From assembly GCF_020567375.1 (NCBI RefSeq), contig NZ_JAJBZM010000003.1, forward strand, positions 635,333 through 699,332: a stretch of DNA of 64,000 nt. The letters run 5' to 3'. The stretch's first letter is position 1. Each line of letters opens with the position of its first letter. Position numbers and translations under genes: made by a program. The DNA comes from Janibacter melonis. Lineage in GTDB: Bacteria > Actinomycetota > Actinomycetes > Actinomycetales > Dermatophilaceae. A model generated the notes under the pieces. It had not been told where the DNA came from. It searched no databases and saw nothing but the letters and a program-made list of their open reading frames with translations. Shown in pieces: positions 44,461-52,684 of the stretch.

Positions 44461-45198
44461 GTGAGCGCGTACCTCCTGCGGGCCGGTGACACCGGCCCGA
44501 CCCAGCAGTCACCGGTGACGTGCGGCGCGGCCTGCCTCACGGTCGCGCGGATGCTCGTGGACGACCCCTTCGCCCGGTGGGTGACGACGGGCAGCGGCCT
44601 GCCGGTCCTCGGGGCCGAGGGCTCGACGCCCGTCGAGCGCTTCGCGAGCTACGAGCGCACCGTGCACCGACGCACCAACGGGCTCAAGGTGTCGCGCGCC
44701 GGGCTCCGGCCGCCGTGGCCGCGCGCGCTCGGCACCCCGCCGTGGGGCGCGCGGGCCGAGCTCGAGGCCGGTGCGAGCCGGGTCGGCACCCGCTACGAGG
44801 TCGACGTCCTGCGGCCGCTCGGCGACGACGGGCTGCGGGCGGCCTTCGAGCGCCTGCACCGGGTCGTCGACGAGGGCGAGCCCGCCCTGCTCTACGTCGG
44901 CTCGGACGTGCTGCCGCGCCACGTGACCCTCGTGCTGCCCGGCCAGCTCGACGACGTCGTCGACGTCTACGAGCCGGCGTCGGGGCACGTGCGCCAGGTG
45001 ACCGTCACCGAGGTCGTCGAGGCCCGGCTGGGCCTGGGTGGCTGGGACCGTGCGTGGCTGCTCGTGCGCCCGACGGGGGAGCGGCTGGCCCGGGCCGGGT
45101 CGCGCCCGGCCTTCGACCCCCGCCGGGTCCCCGTGCCCCGTCTCGTGCCCGGGACGGCACCGTCCCCGGACGCGGTGCGCAGCGAGCCCGTGCGCTGA
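44461..45198 (+). CDS. Peptidase C39-like protein (papain-fold, putative cysteine peptidase)
   Basis: 245 aa. Candidate catalytic Cys C21 in QQSPVTCGAACLTVARML, His H154 in LPRHVTLVLPG and the Asp of DVYEPASGHV, in the order of C39-type domains. No ABC or membrane domain is fused and no signal peptide is visible, so it may act inside the cell or be a peptidase relative. GTG start with GGAGG nearby. Convergent with the Rossmann-TspO gene across a large palindrome. Confidence 0.75.
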   Translation: MSAYLLRAGDTGPTQQSPVTCGAACLTVARMLVDDPFARWVTTGSGLPVLGAEGSTPVERFASYERTVHRRTNGLKVSRAGLRPPWPRALGTPPWGARAELEAGASRVGTRYEVDVLRPLGDDGLRAAFERLHRVVDEGEPALLYVGSDVLPRHVTLVLPGQLDDVVDVYEPASGHVRQVTVTEVVEARLGLGGWDRAWLLVRPTGERLARAGSRPAFDPRRVPVPRLVPGTAPSPDAVRSEPVR

Positions 45199-45272
45199 CC
45201 CGCCCCGACGCCGACGCCGTCGCCGACCCCCCACCCGCGGACACCCGAGCGCACCTGACGCCGGCTACCTCT

Positions 45273-45326
45273 CCGGCTACCACGCCGTAGTGGTCGTGAT
45301 CACCACCAGTACGGCGTGGTAGCCGG
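45273..45326. terminator. 54-bp near-perfect palindrome between convergent genes
   Basis: Outer arms of 17 bp (45273-45289 with 45310-45326) pair perfectly; the centre contains TGGT/ACCA and a TGATCA palindrome with two mismatches between. Each half also contains its own ACCAC/GTGGT dyad. Likely a bidirectional terminator. A partial repeat of the outer arm (CCGGCTACC) precedes it at 45261. Confidence 0.65.
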
Positions 45327-45378
45327 GTCGGCAGGCGAGGGCGAAGGGGGCGGCAGCCCGGCGAAGGGGAGGGGCGGG

Positions 45379-46782
45379 TCAGCGGCGGTTGCGGCGCCAG
45401 ATCGCGACGGTGAGGGCGGTGGCGAAGGTGCACCAGCCCGTGTACGTGCCGAGCGCGGCGGTGCGCAGCCGCCCGTGGGGGCGGGCCCGACGGGTGAGCT
45501 CGGCAGCGGTCGCCGCCAGCGCCGCGGAGTCGATCGCCGCGAGACCGGGACGGTGCCCCTTGAAGAAGAGCGCGCTCCACCCCGCGTTGAGGGCGAGGTT
45601 CGCCGCGAGGGTGGCCGCGTACCCCTTCGCCGCCTTGGGGTCGTCCTCGGTCTCGGCGAGCGTCGCCGCGCTGCTCAGCGCGATGCCGGTGTACAGCGCC
45701 GTCCACACGACGGGGAAGGCGATGGCCGGCGGCTGCCAGCCGGGGGTGTCGAGACGGCGGTACCACCGCGACCCGGGGTCGGTCGCGAGGCTCCCGACGA
45801 CCGCGGTCGCAGCGGTGGCCAGACCGGCGACCTGGAGCGAACGGCGCCAGCGCAGCGGGTCGTAGCCCTCCATGGCGGCCTCGAGGGCGTCGGTGTACCC
45901 GGTCCGGCCGCCGGGGGGCGGGCCGACGAGCTCGAGGAGGTCCTGCTCGTGGCAGACGGCGTCGTGGACGAGGCTGCCGATGAGCGGGCGGGCGATGCCG
46001 GCCTTGACGGGGGTGACGAGCCCGATCCAGTGGCTCGCGAGCGACGGCGTGAGGACGGGCACGGTGACGATGACGCGGGGGACGAGCCCGGCGACCTCGG
46101 CGTAGCGCTTCATCATCTCGGCGTAGGTGAGCACGTCCGGCCCGCCGAGGTCGAAGCTGCGGTTGACGTCGCCCTCGAGCCCGGCGGCCGAGGCGAGGAA
46201 GTAGACGACGTCGACGATGCCGATGGGCTGGATCGTGTTGAGCGCCCACTTCGGGGTGATCATCGCCGGCAGCCGCTCGGTGAGGTGGCGCAGCATCTGG
46301 AAGCTCGCGGACCCGTCCCCGAGGACGATGCCGGCCTGGAGCACGACGCTGGGCGTGGGGCTGTCGAGGAAGATCTCGCCGACCTCGACCCGCGAGCGCA
46401 GGTGGGGCGAGAGCTCGCCGTCGGGGTGCAGCCCGCCAAGGTAGACGATGCGCCCGACGCCGGCCGCTGCGGCCTCGTCGCTGAAGAGCTGGGCCATCTC
46501 GCGGTCTCGCTCGATGAAGTCGCCCTCGCCGTCCATCGAGTGCAGCAGGTAGTACGCGACGTCGACGCCCTCGAGCGCACGCGCGACGCTCTCGCGGTCG
46601 GTCGCGTCACCCTCGACGACGTCGACCCGGTCGGCCCACTCCTTGGGCAGGCGCGCGGCGGAGCGGGTGAGGACCCGCACGCGCCACCCGCGGTCGAGCA
46701 GCTCGGGCAGCAGGTTGGACCCGACGTAGCCGGTCGAGCCGGTCATGAGGACGGTGCCGGGCGCAGCGGTGGTGGTGCTCAT
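45379..46782 (-). CDS. Fusion of an NAD(P)-binding Rossmann (NmrA/SDR-like) domain to TspO/MBR
   Basis: 467 aa. Residues 1 to about 300 form an atypical SDR/NmrA-type domain (VLMTGSTGYVGSNLLPELLD, IVYLGGLHPDGE). Residues about 320-467 are a five-helix TspO/MBR domain, recognised from PGWQPPAIAFPVVWTALYTG, NLALNAGWSALFFKGHRPGL and YTGWCTFATALTVAIWRRN. TspO binds tetrapyrroles or sterol-like ligands; the fusion suggests a reductase or isomerase acting on such a lipid or haem compound. ATGA overlap with the upstream CPBP gene. Confidence 0.88.
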   Translation of the reverse strand: MSTTTAAPGTVLMTGSTGYVGSNLLPELLDRGWRVRVLTRSAARLPKEWADRVDVVEGDATDRESVARALEGVDVAYYLLHSMDGEGDFIERDREMAQLFSDEAAAAGVGRIVYLGGLHPDGELSPHLRSRVEVGEIFLDSPTPSVVLQAGIVLGDGSASFQMLRHLTERLPAMITPKWALNTIQPIGIVDVVYFLASAAGLEGDVNRSFDLGGPDVLTYAEMMKRYAEVAGLVPRVIVTVPVLTPSLASHWIGLVTPVKAGIARPLIGSLVHDAVCHEQDLLELVGPPPGGRTGYTDALEAAMEGYDPLRWRRSLQVAGLATAATAVVGSLATDPGSRWYRRLDTPGWQPPAIAFPVVWTALYTGIALSSAATLAETEDDPKAAKGYAATLAANLALNAGWSALFFKGHRPGLAAIDSAALAATAAELTRRARPHGRLRTAALGTYTGWCTFATALTVAIWRRNRR

Positions 46783-47519
46783 GAGAAGAGTCCGATCGAC
46801 GAGGAGAGGTCGAGGGTCGGCGGGAGGAGGAAGAGCATGCCGAGCGACCACGTGAGGTGGGTGATGATGGGGCCGAGCACACCGCCGGTGACACGGCGCT
46901 GCAGCCCCGTGACGACGCCGACGGCCAGTCCCGCGAGCGCGAGCAGGGCGATGCCGCTGGCCAAGGAGACCAGCGTGTAGATCACCGCGGTGATGGCGAC
47001 GGCGTGCCGCCGCCCCGCGGCGGAGTAGAGGGCTCCGCGGAAGTACAGCTCCTCGGCGATGCCGTTGACGGCGGTGATCGCCGCGACGACCGGCAGCGAG
47101 CCGACCGTCGCGTGCGCGAGCAGGCCACGGACCGGCTCGGACAGAGCGGGGATCCCGGCGACGACGAAGCCGCCGGCGAGGAAGATCGCGAGCAGCAGCA
47201 GCCCGAGCGAGAAGGACTGGACCACCGGGCGGGCCGTCGTCCCCGCCCGGGTGTGCCCGCGCCCGAGCCACAGCCGGCCCGAGGCGAAGGCGCCGATCGT
47301 CCACACCGCGGCGAGCGCGAGCGTCGCCCCGTAGAAGAGCGGGTCGCCGGGCTCGATCCGCAGCGCGGACGCGAGCAGGACCGCCCCCAGGGCGAGCGTG
47401 ATGACGGCGACGACGCGGCGCCGGCGGAAGGCGGCGTCGGACTCGGCGTGGTCGCGCTCCACGGGGGTGAGCAGCGCGGCATGGAGGAACTTCGAGACCT
47501 CGGTCACGGGGTTGATCAC
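46779..47519 (-). CDS. CPBP/CAAX-type intramembrane metalloprotease
   Basis: 246 aa, about seven transmembrane segments. ABI/CPBP motifs EELYFRGAL and THLTWS supply the metal-binding Glu/His residues. A glutamic-type intramembrane peptidase of unknown substrate. GTG start at 47519, 31 nt after valS, so it may be read with that gene. Overlaps the Rossmann-TspO gene by 4 nt. Confidence 0.88.
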   Translation of the reverse strand: MINPVTEVSKFLHAALLTPVERDHAESDAAFRRRRVVAVITLALGAVLLASALRIEPGDPLFYGATLALAAVWTIGAFASGRLWLGRGHTRAGTTARPVVQSFSLGLLLLAIFLAGGFVVAGIPALSEPVRGLLAHATVGSLPVVAAITAVNGIAEELYFRGALYSAAGRRHAVAITAVIYTLVSLASGIALLALAGLAVGVVTGLQRRVTGGVLGPIITHLTWSLGMLFLLPPTLDLSSSIGLFS

Positions 47520-47550
47520 GGGTCGCTCCTGCCTCGGGGGCGGTCGGGGG

Positions 47551-50193
47551 TCAGGTCTGCTTGGGGGGCTTGACGAAGGGGACGAGCTCGACGTCGACGA
47601 GGGCGACGGCCTCGCCCTCGGCGTAGTCGAGCGTGCCGGTGAGACGTCCGGCGGTGCGCAGGTCCGGCTCGCCCTGCTGCACGAGCGGGGCGAGGGCGGC
47701 GGGGGTCTGCAGCGTCGCCGAGGTGATCTCGGAGCGCATGCCGACCTTCGCGTCGGACTTGGCCTTGCGGACCTGGCTCAGGGCCGCGCCGACGGCCGCG
47801 AGGACCTCGGGGTCACCGGGCTGGCCCAGGGCGAGCTCGTCGACGAGCGGCCACGTCGAGCGGTGGACCGAGCCCTGCTGCCACCACGACCAGACCTCCT
47901 CGGTCGCGTAGGGCAGGAAGGGGGCGAGCAGGCGCAGGAGCACCGACAGCGCGAGCCGCAGGGCGGCGCGGGCGGAGGGGTCACCGGCGTGGGCACGGTC
48001 CTTGACGAGCTCGATGTAGTCGTCGCAGAAGGTCCAGAAGAAGGTCTCGGTGACGTCGAGGGAGCGGGTGTAGTCCCAGCCCTCGAAGCCGGCCGTCGCG
48101 TCGCGCACGACGTGCGCGAGCGCGGCGATCATCGAGCGGTCGAGCGGCTCGGTGATGACCGAGGCCAGACCCTGACGGGGCTCGAGCTCGGGCTCGCCGA
48201 AGCCGAGGGCGAACTTGCTCGCGTTGAGCAGCTTGATCGCCAGGCGGCGGCCGACCTTCATCTGACCCGTGTCGTACGCGGCGTCGGTGCCCAGACGCCC
48301 GCTGGCCGCCCAGTAGCGCACCGCGTCGGCGGAGTGCTCGACGACGACGTCCTCGGGGGTGACGACGTTGCCCTTGCTCTTGCTCATCTTCTTGCGCTCG
48401 GGGTCGAGGATCCAGCCGCTGATCGCGGCGTCGGTCCACGGCACGCTGCCGTGCTCGAAGTGCGAGCGCACGACGGTCGCGAAGAGCCAGGTACGGATGA
48501 TGTCGTGCCCCTGCGGGCGCACGTCCATGGGGAAGACCTTGCCGAAGAGGTCGCTCGTCCCGGCCTCGGCGCCGCGCCAGTCGCCGGCGATCTGCGGGGT
48601 GAGCGAGCTCGTCGCCCACGTGTCCATGACGTCGGGGTCGCCGGTGAAGCCGCCGGGCTTGTCGCGCTGGTCCTCGGTGTACCCCGGCGGCGTCTGCGCG
48701 GCGGGGTCGACGGGCAGGGTGTCCTCGGCCGGGGCGATCGGGGCGTCGTAGTCGGGCTCGCCGGAGGCGTCGAGGCGGTACCAGACGGGGATCGGCACCC
48801 CGAAGAAGCGCTGACGGCTCACGAGCCAGTCGCCGTTGAGCCCGGCCACCCAGTTCTTGTAGCGCGAGCGCATGAAGGAGGGGTGGAAGTCGATCTCGTC
48901 GCCGCGCGCCTGCAGCGCCTCGTTGAGCTCGACGTCGCGCCCGCCGTTGCGGATGTACCACTGACGGCTCGTGACGATCTCGAGCGGCTTCTCGCCCCGC
49001 TCGTAGAAGTTGGCCTTGCGCTGGGTCTTCTGCGGCTCGCCGTCGAGGTCGCCGGAGGCGCGCAGCGCCTCGACGACCACCTCGCGGGCCGAGTGCACGG
49101 TCTTGCCGGCCATCTCCTCGAAGACCTCGGTGCCGCGGTCCCCCTTCGCGTCGGCGACCCATGCGGGGACCTCGGCCTGCACACGGCCCGCGCGGGTGAT
49201 GACCGAGCGGGTCGGCAGGCGCAGCTCGCGCCACCAGATGACGTCGGTGAGGTCACCGAAGGTGCAGCACATCGCGATGCCCGCGCCCTTGTCCATCTCG
49301 GCGGCCGGGTGGGCGACGACGGGGATCTCGACGCCAAAGATCGGCGAGGTCACGCTCGTGCCGAAGAGGCCCTGGTAGCGCTCGTCGTCGGGGTGCGCGA
49401 TGAGCGCGACGCACGCGGGGAGCAGCTCGGGGCGGGTGGTCTCGATGTGCACCGGCTCACCGGTCGTGCCGTCCGCGGCGACCCGGTGGAAGGCGACGCG
49501 GTGGTACGCCCCCGGGTAGTCGCGCGCCTCGAGCTCGGCCTGGGCGACGGCGGTCTGGAAGGTGACGTCCCACAGCCCCGGCGCCTCGGCCGTGTAGGCC
49601 TCGCCGCGGGCGAGCTGGCGCAGGAAGGCCTGCTGCGCGGTCGCGCGGGAGCGGTCGTCGATGGTCCGGTACTGGATGTCCCAGTCGAGGCTGAAGCCGA
49701 GCCGGCGGAAGAGGGACTCGAAGGCCTCCTCGTCCTTGACCGTCAGCTCGTCGCACAGCTCGATGAAGTTCTGCCGGCTGATCGGCTGCTGGTCGGCGGC
49801 CTTGATGCTCTTGGTGTCCCCGGCGAAGGGGGGCACGTACCCGGGCTCGTAGGGCAGGGTCGCGTCGCCGCGCACGCCGTAGAAGTTCTGGACGCGCTTC
49901 TCGGTCGGCAGTCCGTTGTCGTCCCAGCCGATGGGGTAGAAGACGTCGAAGCCGGCCATCCGCTTGTAGCGGGCCATGCAGTCGGTGTGGGTGTAGCTGA
50001 AGACGTGCCCCATGTGCAGCGAGCCGGAGGCGGTCGGCGGCGGGGTGTCGATGGAGAAGACCTTCGAGCGGTCGGCGGTGCCGCCGAAGGCGTAGGTGCG
50101 CTCCTCGCGCCATACCTGCGCCCACTTGTCCTCGAGGCCGTCCAGGGACGGTCGATCGGGGATCGGCGAAGGGGTGGCGGGGGCGTTCGTCAT
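47551..50193 (-). CDS. valS: Valyl-tRNA synthetase
   Basis: 880 aa class I synthetase. HMGH (60-63) is the HIGH box and KMSKS is at 602-606; the CP1 editing domain lies between. It has the form with GWDDNGLPTEKRVQNFYGVR. The C-terminal coiled-coil arm of E. coli ValRS is short or absent (ends DVELVPFVKPPKQT). GAGGAT is 7 nt before the ATG. No T-box precedes it. Confidence 0.97.
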   Translation of the reverse strand: MTNAPATPSPIPDRPSLDGLEDKWAQVWREERTYAFGGTADRSKVFSIDTPPPTASGSLHMGHVFSYTHTDCMARYKRMAGFDVFYPIGWDDNGLPTEKRVQNFYGVRGDATLPYEPGYVPPFAGDTKSIKAADQQPISRQNFIELCDELTVKDEEAFESLFRRLGFSLDWDIQYRTIDDRSRATAQQAFLRQLARGEAYTAEAPGLWDVTFQTAVAQAELEARDYPGAYHRVAFHRVAADGTTGEPVHIETTRPELLPACVALIAHPDDERYQGLFGTSVTSPIFGVEIPVVAHPAAEMDKGAGIAMCCTFGDLTDVIWWRELRLPTRSVITRAGRVQAEVPAWVADAKGDRGTEVFEEMAGKTVHSAREVVVEALRASGDLDGEPQKTQRKANFYERGEKPLEIVTSRQWYIRNGGRDVELNEALQARGDEIDFHPSFMRSRYKNWVAGLNGDWLVSRQRFFGVPIPVWYRLDASGEPDYDAPIAPAEDTLPVDPAAQTPPGYTEDQRDKPGGFTGDPDVMDTWATSSLTPQIAGDWRGAEAGTSDLFGKVFPMDVRPQGHDIIRTWLFATVVRSHFEHGSVPWTDAAISGWILDPERKKMSKSKGNVVTPEDVVVEHSADAVRYWAASGRLGTDAAYDTGQMKVGRRLAIKLLNASKFALGFGEPELEPRQGLASVITEPLDRSMIAALAHVVRDATAGFEGWDYTRSLDVTETFFWTFCDDYIELVKDRAHAGDPSARAALRLALSVLLRLLAPFLPYATEEVWSWWQQGSVHRSTWPLVDELALGQPGDPEVLAAVGAALSQVRKAKSDAKVGMRSEITSATLQTPAALAPLVQQGEPDLRTAGRLTGTLDYAEGEAVALVDVELVPFVKPPKQT

Positions 50194-50273
50194 GGGCCCG
50201 ATCCTCCCATCACGGCGACCTCGCGACCCAATCGACCCGGGCCCTGTCGAGGGTGCCGTCGTAGGCTGGGCGC

Positions 50274-51047
50274 ATGACGCCCCCGCGCTTCTCGGCAGAG
50301 CCGACGTACCGCACGATCATCGCTGTCGGCCGGCCGACCTTCCTCGCCCTGGGCTACCAGCTGCGCTACCGCGGCCGGCACAACGTGCCCCGCCACGGCG
50401 GCGCCGTCATGGCGGTCAACCACACGTCCTACGTCGACTTCCTCTTCGCCGGCGTCGCCGCGCGCAAGCAGCACCGCTTCGTGCGCTTCATGGCCAAGAA
50501 GTCGATCTTCGGGCACCCCCAGGCCGGCAAGATCATGCGCGGGTGCAAGCACATCCCCGTCGACCGGCGCGCGGGCACCGAGTCCTACCGCCTGGCCGTC
50601 GAGGCCCTGCGCAGCGGCGAGGTCGTCGGCGTCTACCCCGAGGCGACGATGTCGCGCAGCTTCGAGATCAAGGAGCTGAAGAAGGGCGCGGTGCGCATGG
50701 CCCAGGAGGCCGGCGTCCCCGTGCTCCCGACGATCGTCTGGGGCTCGCACCGAATCTGGACCAAGGACGCGCCCCGCCGCATCGGGCGCACGAAGACCCC
50801 GATCCACGTGACGATCGGCGAGCCGCTGCACGTCGGTCCCGACGACGACGTCACGGCCAAGACCGAGGAGCTGCGCGAGATCATGAAGCGCCTCCTCGAC
50901 GAGACGATCGCGGGCTACCCCGAGCTCACCGGCGACGACCTGCGCTTCCTCCCCGCCCGCCTCGGCGGCACCGCCCCGACCTACGAGGCCGCATACTCGA
51001 AGGACTTCTCCGACATGAGCCGCACCCGCGACGAGTTCACGGGCTGA
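50274..51047 (+). CDS. 1-acyl-sn-glycerol-3-phosphate acyltransferase (PlsC-like)
   Basis: 257 aa. The acyltransferase box NHTSYVD supplies the HX4D motif; YPEATMSRS is the substrate-binding box. Makes phosphatidic acid or acylates a related lipid. TAGGCT (50262-50267) is 6 nt before the ATG, without a ribosome site. Divergent from valS with an 80-bp gap. Confidence 0.92.
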   Translation: MTPPRFSAEPTYRTIIAVGRPTFLALGYQLRYRGRHNVPRHGGAVMAVNHTSYVDFLFAGVAARKQHRFVRFMAKKSIFGHPQAGKIMRGCKHIPVDRRAGTESYRLAVEALRSGEVVGVYPEATMSRSFEIKELKKGAVRMAQEAGVPVLPTIVWGSHRIWTKDAPRRIGRTKTPIHVTIGEPLHVGPDDDVTAKTEELREIMKRLLDETIAGYPELTGDDLRFLPARLGGTAPTYEAAYSKDFSDMSRTRDEFTG

Positions 51048-51105
51048 CCCCTTCGCCCCCGGGCGCCTTGAGGCCTTGGTGCGAGTCCCACCAGCCCCAA
51101 GATTC

Positions 51106-51185
51106 TCGGGTCACCCGATAAACCCTTGCTCAGCACGAGTAAGAAACTCCTGCTGAGCCGGTGTTTATCGGGTGACCCGATAAAC
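51106..51185. repeat. Second paired-palindrome element between convergent genes
   Basis: TCGGGT-C-ACCCGA at 51106-51118 and a longer copy around TCGGGT-G-ACCCGA (23-nt palindrome 51163-51185). As in the element at 17754, the second copy is the reverse complement of the first over 18 nt and the centres are 62 bp apart. Between them is a hairpin GCTCAGC/GCTGAGC (51128-51158) with inner GAGT/ACTC. AT-rich relative to its surroundings. Confidence 0.75.
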
Positions 51186-51255
51186 ATGTGACGGGTGTGG
51201 CGAGCCGCCGGGAGCGGCCAGGCGAAGGGGGCCTCAGGCGAGAGGGGGGAAGGGG

Positions 51256-51792
51256 TCAGACCGGGTGACCGAGGTGGGAGAGGGCCTGGCGCAGGAGGAC
51301 TCCGTGGCCGCCGCCCATGTCGGCGAGCAGGCCCGGCTCGGAGGCCTCGCTCGGGGTGAGCCAGGACAGGTCGAGCGCGTCCTGCTGGGGGGCGCAGTCA
51401 CCGCCGACGGGCACGACGTAGACCATCGCGACGGCGTGCTGGCGCGGGTCGTGGAAGGGCGTGACCCCGGGGGTGGGGAAGAACTCCGCCACGGTGAAGG
51501 GCTGGGGGCTCGGCGGGACCTGCGGCAGGGCCATCGGGCCGAGGTCCTTCTCGAGGTGGCGCACGAGCGCGTCGCGGATCCGCTCGTGGTACTGGACTCG
51601 ACCGCCGACGAGCTCGCGCTCCATCCGGCCGGTGTCGGTGGCCCGCAGCAGCAGCCCGACGGAGGTGATCTCGCCGCTCTGGTCGACGCGCACGGGCACG
51701 GCGACGACGTAGAGCATCGGCACACGGCCCCGCACCGACTCGAGCTCTTCGCGAGGCAGCCAGGCCTCCTGGCGGTGGGTCTCGGTCGACAT
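51256..51792 (-). CDS. DUF4916-type NUDIX-like protein
   Basis: 178 aa. Resembles the actinobacterial NUDIX-like family DUF4916: WLPREELESVRGRVPMLYVVAVPVRVD, then a fold like NUDIX hydrolases but without a clean Nudix box (GVTPFHDPRQHAVAMVYV). Catalysis is doubtful. CAGGAT (51800-51805) is 7 nt before the ATG, so it probably has its own promoter although it follows the ECF operon. Confidence 0.75.
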   Translation of the reverse strand: MSTETHRQEAWLPREELESVRGRVPMLYVVAVPVRVDQSGEITSVGLLLRATDTGRMERELVGGRVQYHERIRDALVRHLEKDLGPMALPQVPPSPQPFTVAEFFPTPGVTPFHDPRQHAVAMVYVVPVGGDCAPQQDALDLSWLTPSEASEPGLLADMGGGHGVLLRQALSHLGHPV

Positions 51793-51835
51793 GGCCCCGA
51801 TCCTGCCAGAGCGGGCGGCGGCCCGACGCACGGCG

Positions 51836-52684
51836 TCAGCCGGGCTGGTCCTGCGGCCCCTCGAAGCGCGCCTGCGCGTCGAAGGCCGCCTTGCGCGAGG
51901 CCCGCCGCAGGGCCCCGAGGACGGCCCGACCGGTGAGGCAGACGAGGAGCACGGTCGTCAGCGCCCGCCCGATGTCCCACCCCAGCGAGGTCGACACGGA
52001 GTAGACGAGGAAGCGCTGGAGGTTCTCGAGCGCCGGCGCCCCGGGCACGAAGGTGATCGCGCTCTCGCCCTGGACGGTGAAGGGCCAGAAGGCGAAGTTC
52101 AGCGCGACGCCGTAGAGCAGCGCGGCGAGCGCGCCGTACCCGGCGAGCAGCGCGATCTCGGCACGCCCCCTCGCCCGCGGCAGCAGCCCGGCGCCGAGCC
52201 CGACCCACGCGGCACCGAGCATCTGGAAGGGCAGCCACGGGCCGACACCGGCCGTGAGCAGCGCCGACGAGAAGAGCGTCGTCGTGCCGAGCACGAAGCC
52301 GAAGCCCGGCCCGAAGACCCTCCCGGCCAGCACGAGGAGGAAGAAGACGGTCTCGACCCCCGCGGTGCCCGCGCCCATCGGCCGCAGGATCGCGCCCACG
52401 GCCGAGAGGACCCCGAGCATCGCGACGGCCTTGACGTCGAGCCCGCCCTCGGCGACCTCGGCGAGGACGACCGCCAGGACGAAGGGGAGGAGGAGGGCGA
52501 GCACGAGCGGCGCGTCGGCGCTGTGCTCGCTCGCCATCTCCGGCGAGATCAGCAGCGGCCAGCCGAACGCGAGCAGGCCCACGACGCTCGACATGACGAC
52601 CGCGGCGGTCGACCACGGCCGCAGCTGCACGGCCCGGACCCCGTGACCGTCGGCGACCGGGCGCGGCGGGAGCGTCGTGCTCAT
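51836..52684 (-). CDS. ECF transporter substrate-binding (S) component
   Basis: 282 aa, six or more hydrophobic segments, with the S-component-like stretch GAILRPMGAGTAGVETVFFLLVLAGRVFGPGFGF. Last of the ECF genes; its ATG lies within the stop of the ATPase gene. Substrate is inferred as cobalamin from the riboswitch and the transcobalamin-like proteins upstream; the protein itself does not state the ligand. The C-terminal 30 residues are hydrophilic. Confidence 0.85.
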   Translation of the reverse strand: MSTTLPPRPVADGHGVRAVQLRPWSTAAVVMSSVVGLLAFGWPLLISPEMASEHSADAPLVLALLLPFVLAVVLAEVAEGGLDVKAVAMLGVLSAVGAILRPMGAGTAGVETVFFLLVLAGRVFGPGFGFVLGTTTLFSSALLTAGVGPWLPFQMLGAAWVGLGAGLLPRARGRAEIALLAGYGALAALLYGVALNFAFWPFTVQGESAITFVPGAPALENLQRFLVYSVSTSLGWDIGRALTTVLLVCLTGRAVLGALRRASRKAAFDAQARFEGPQDQPG

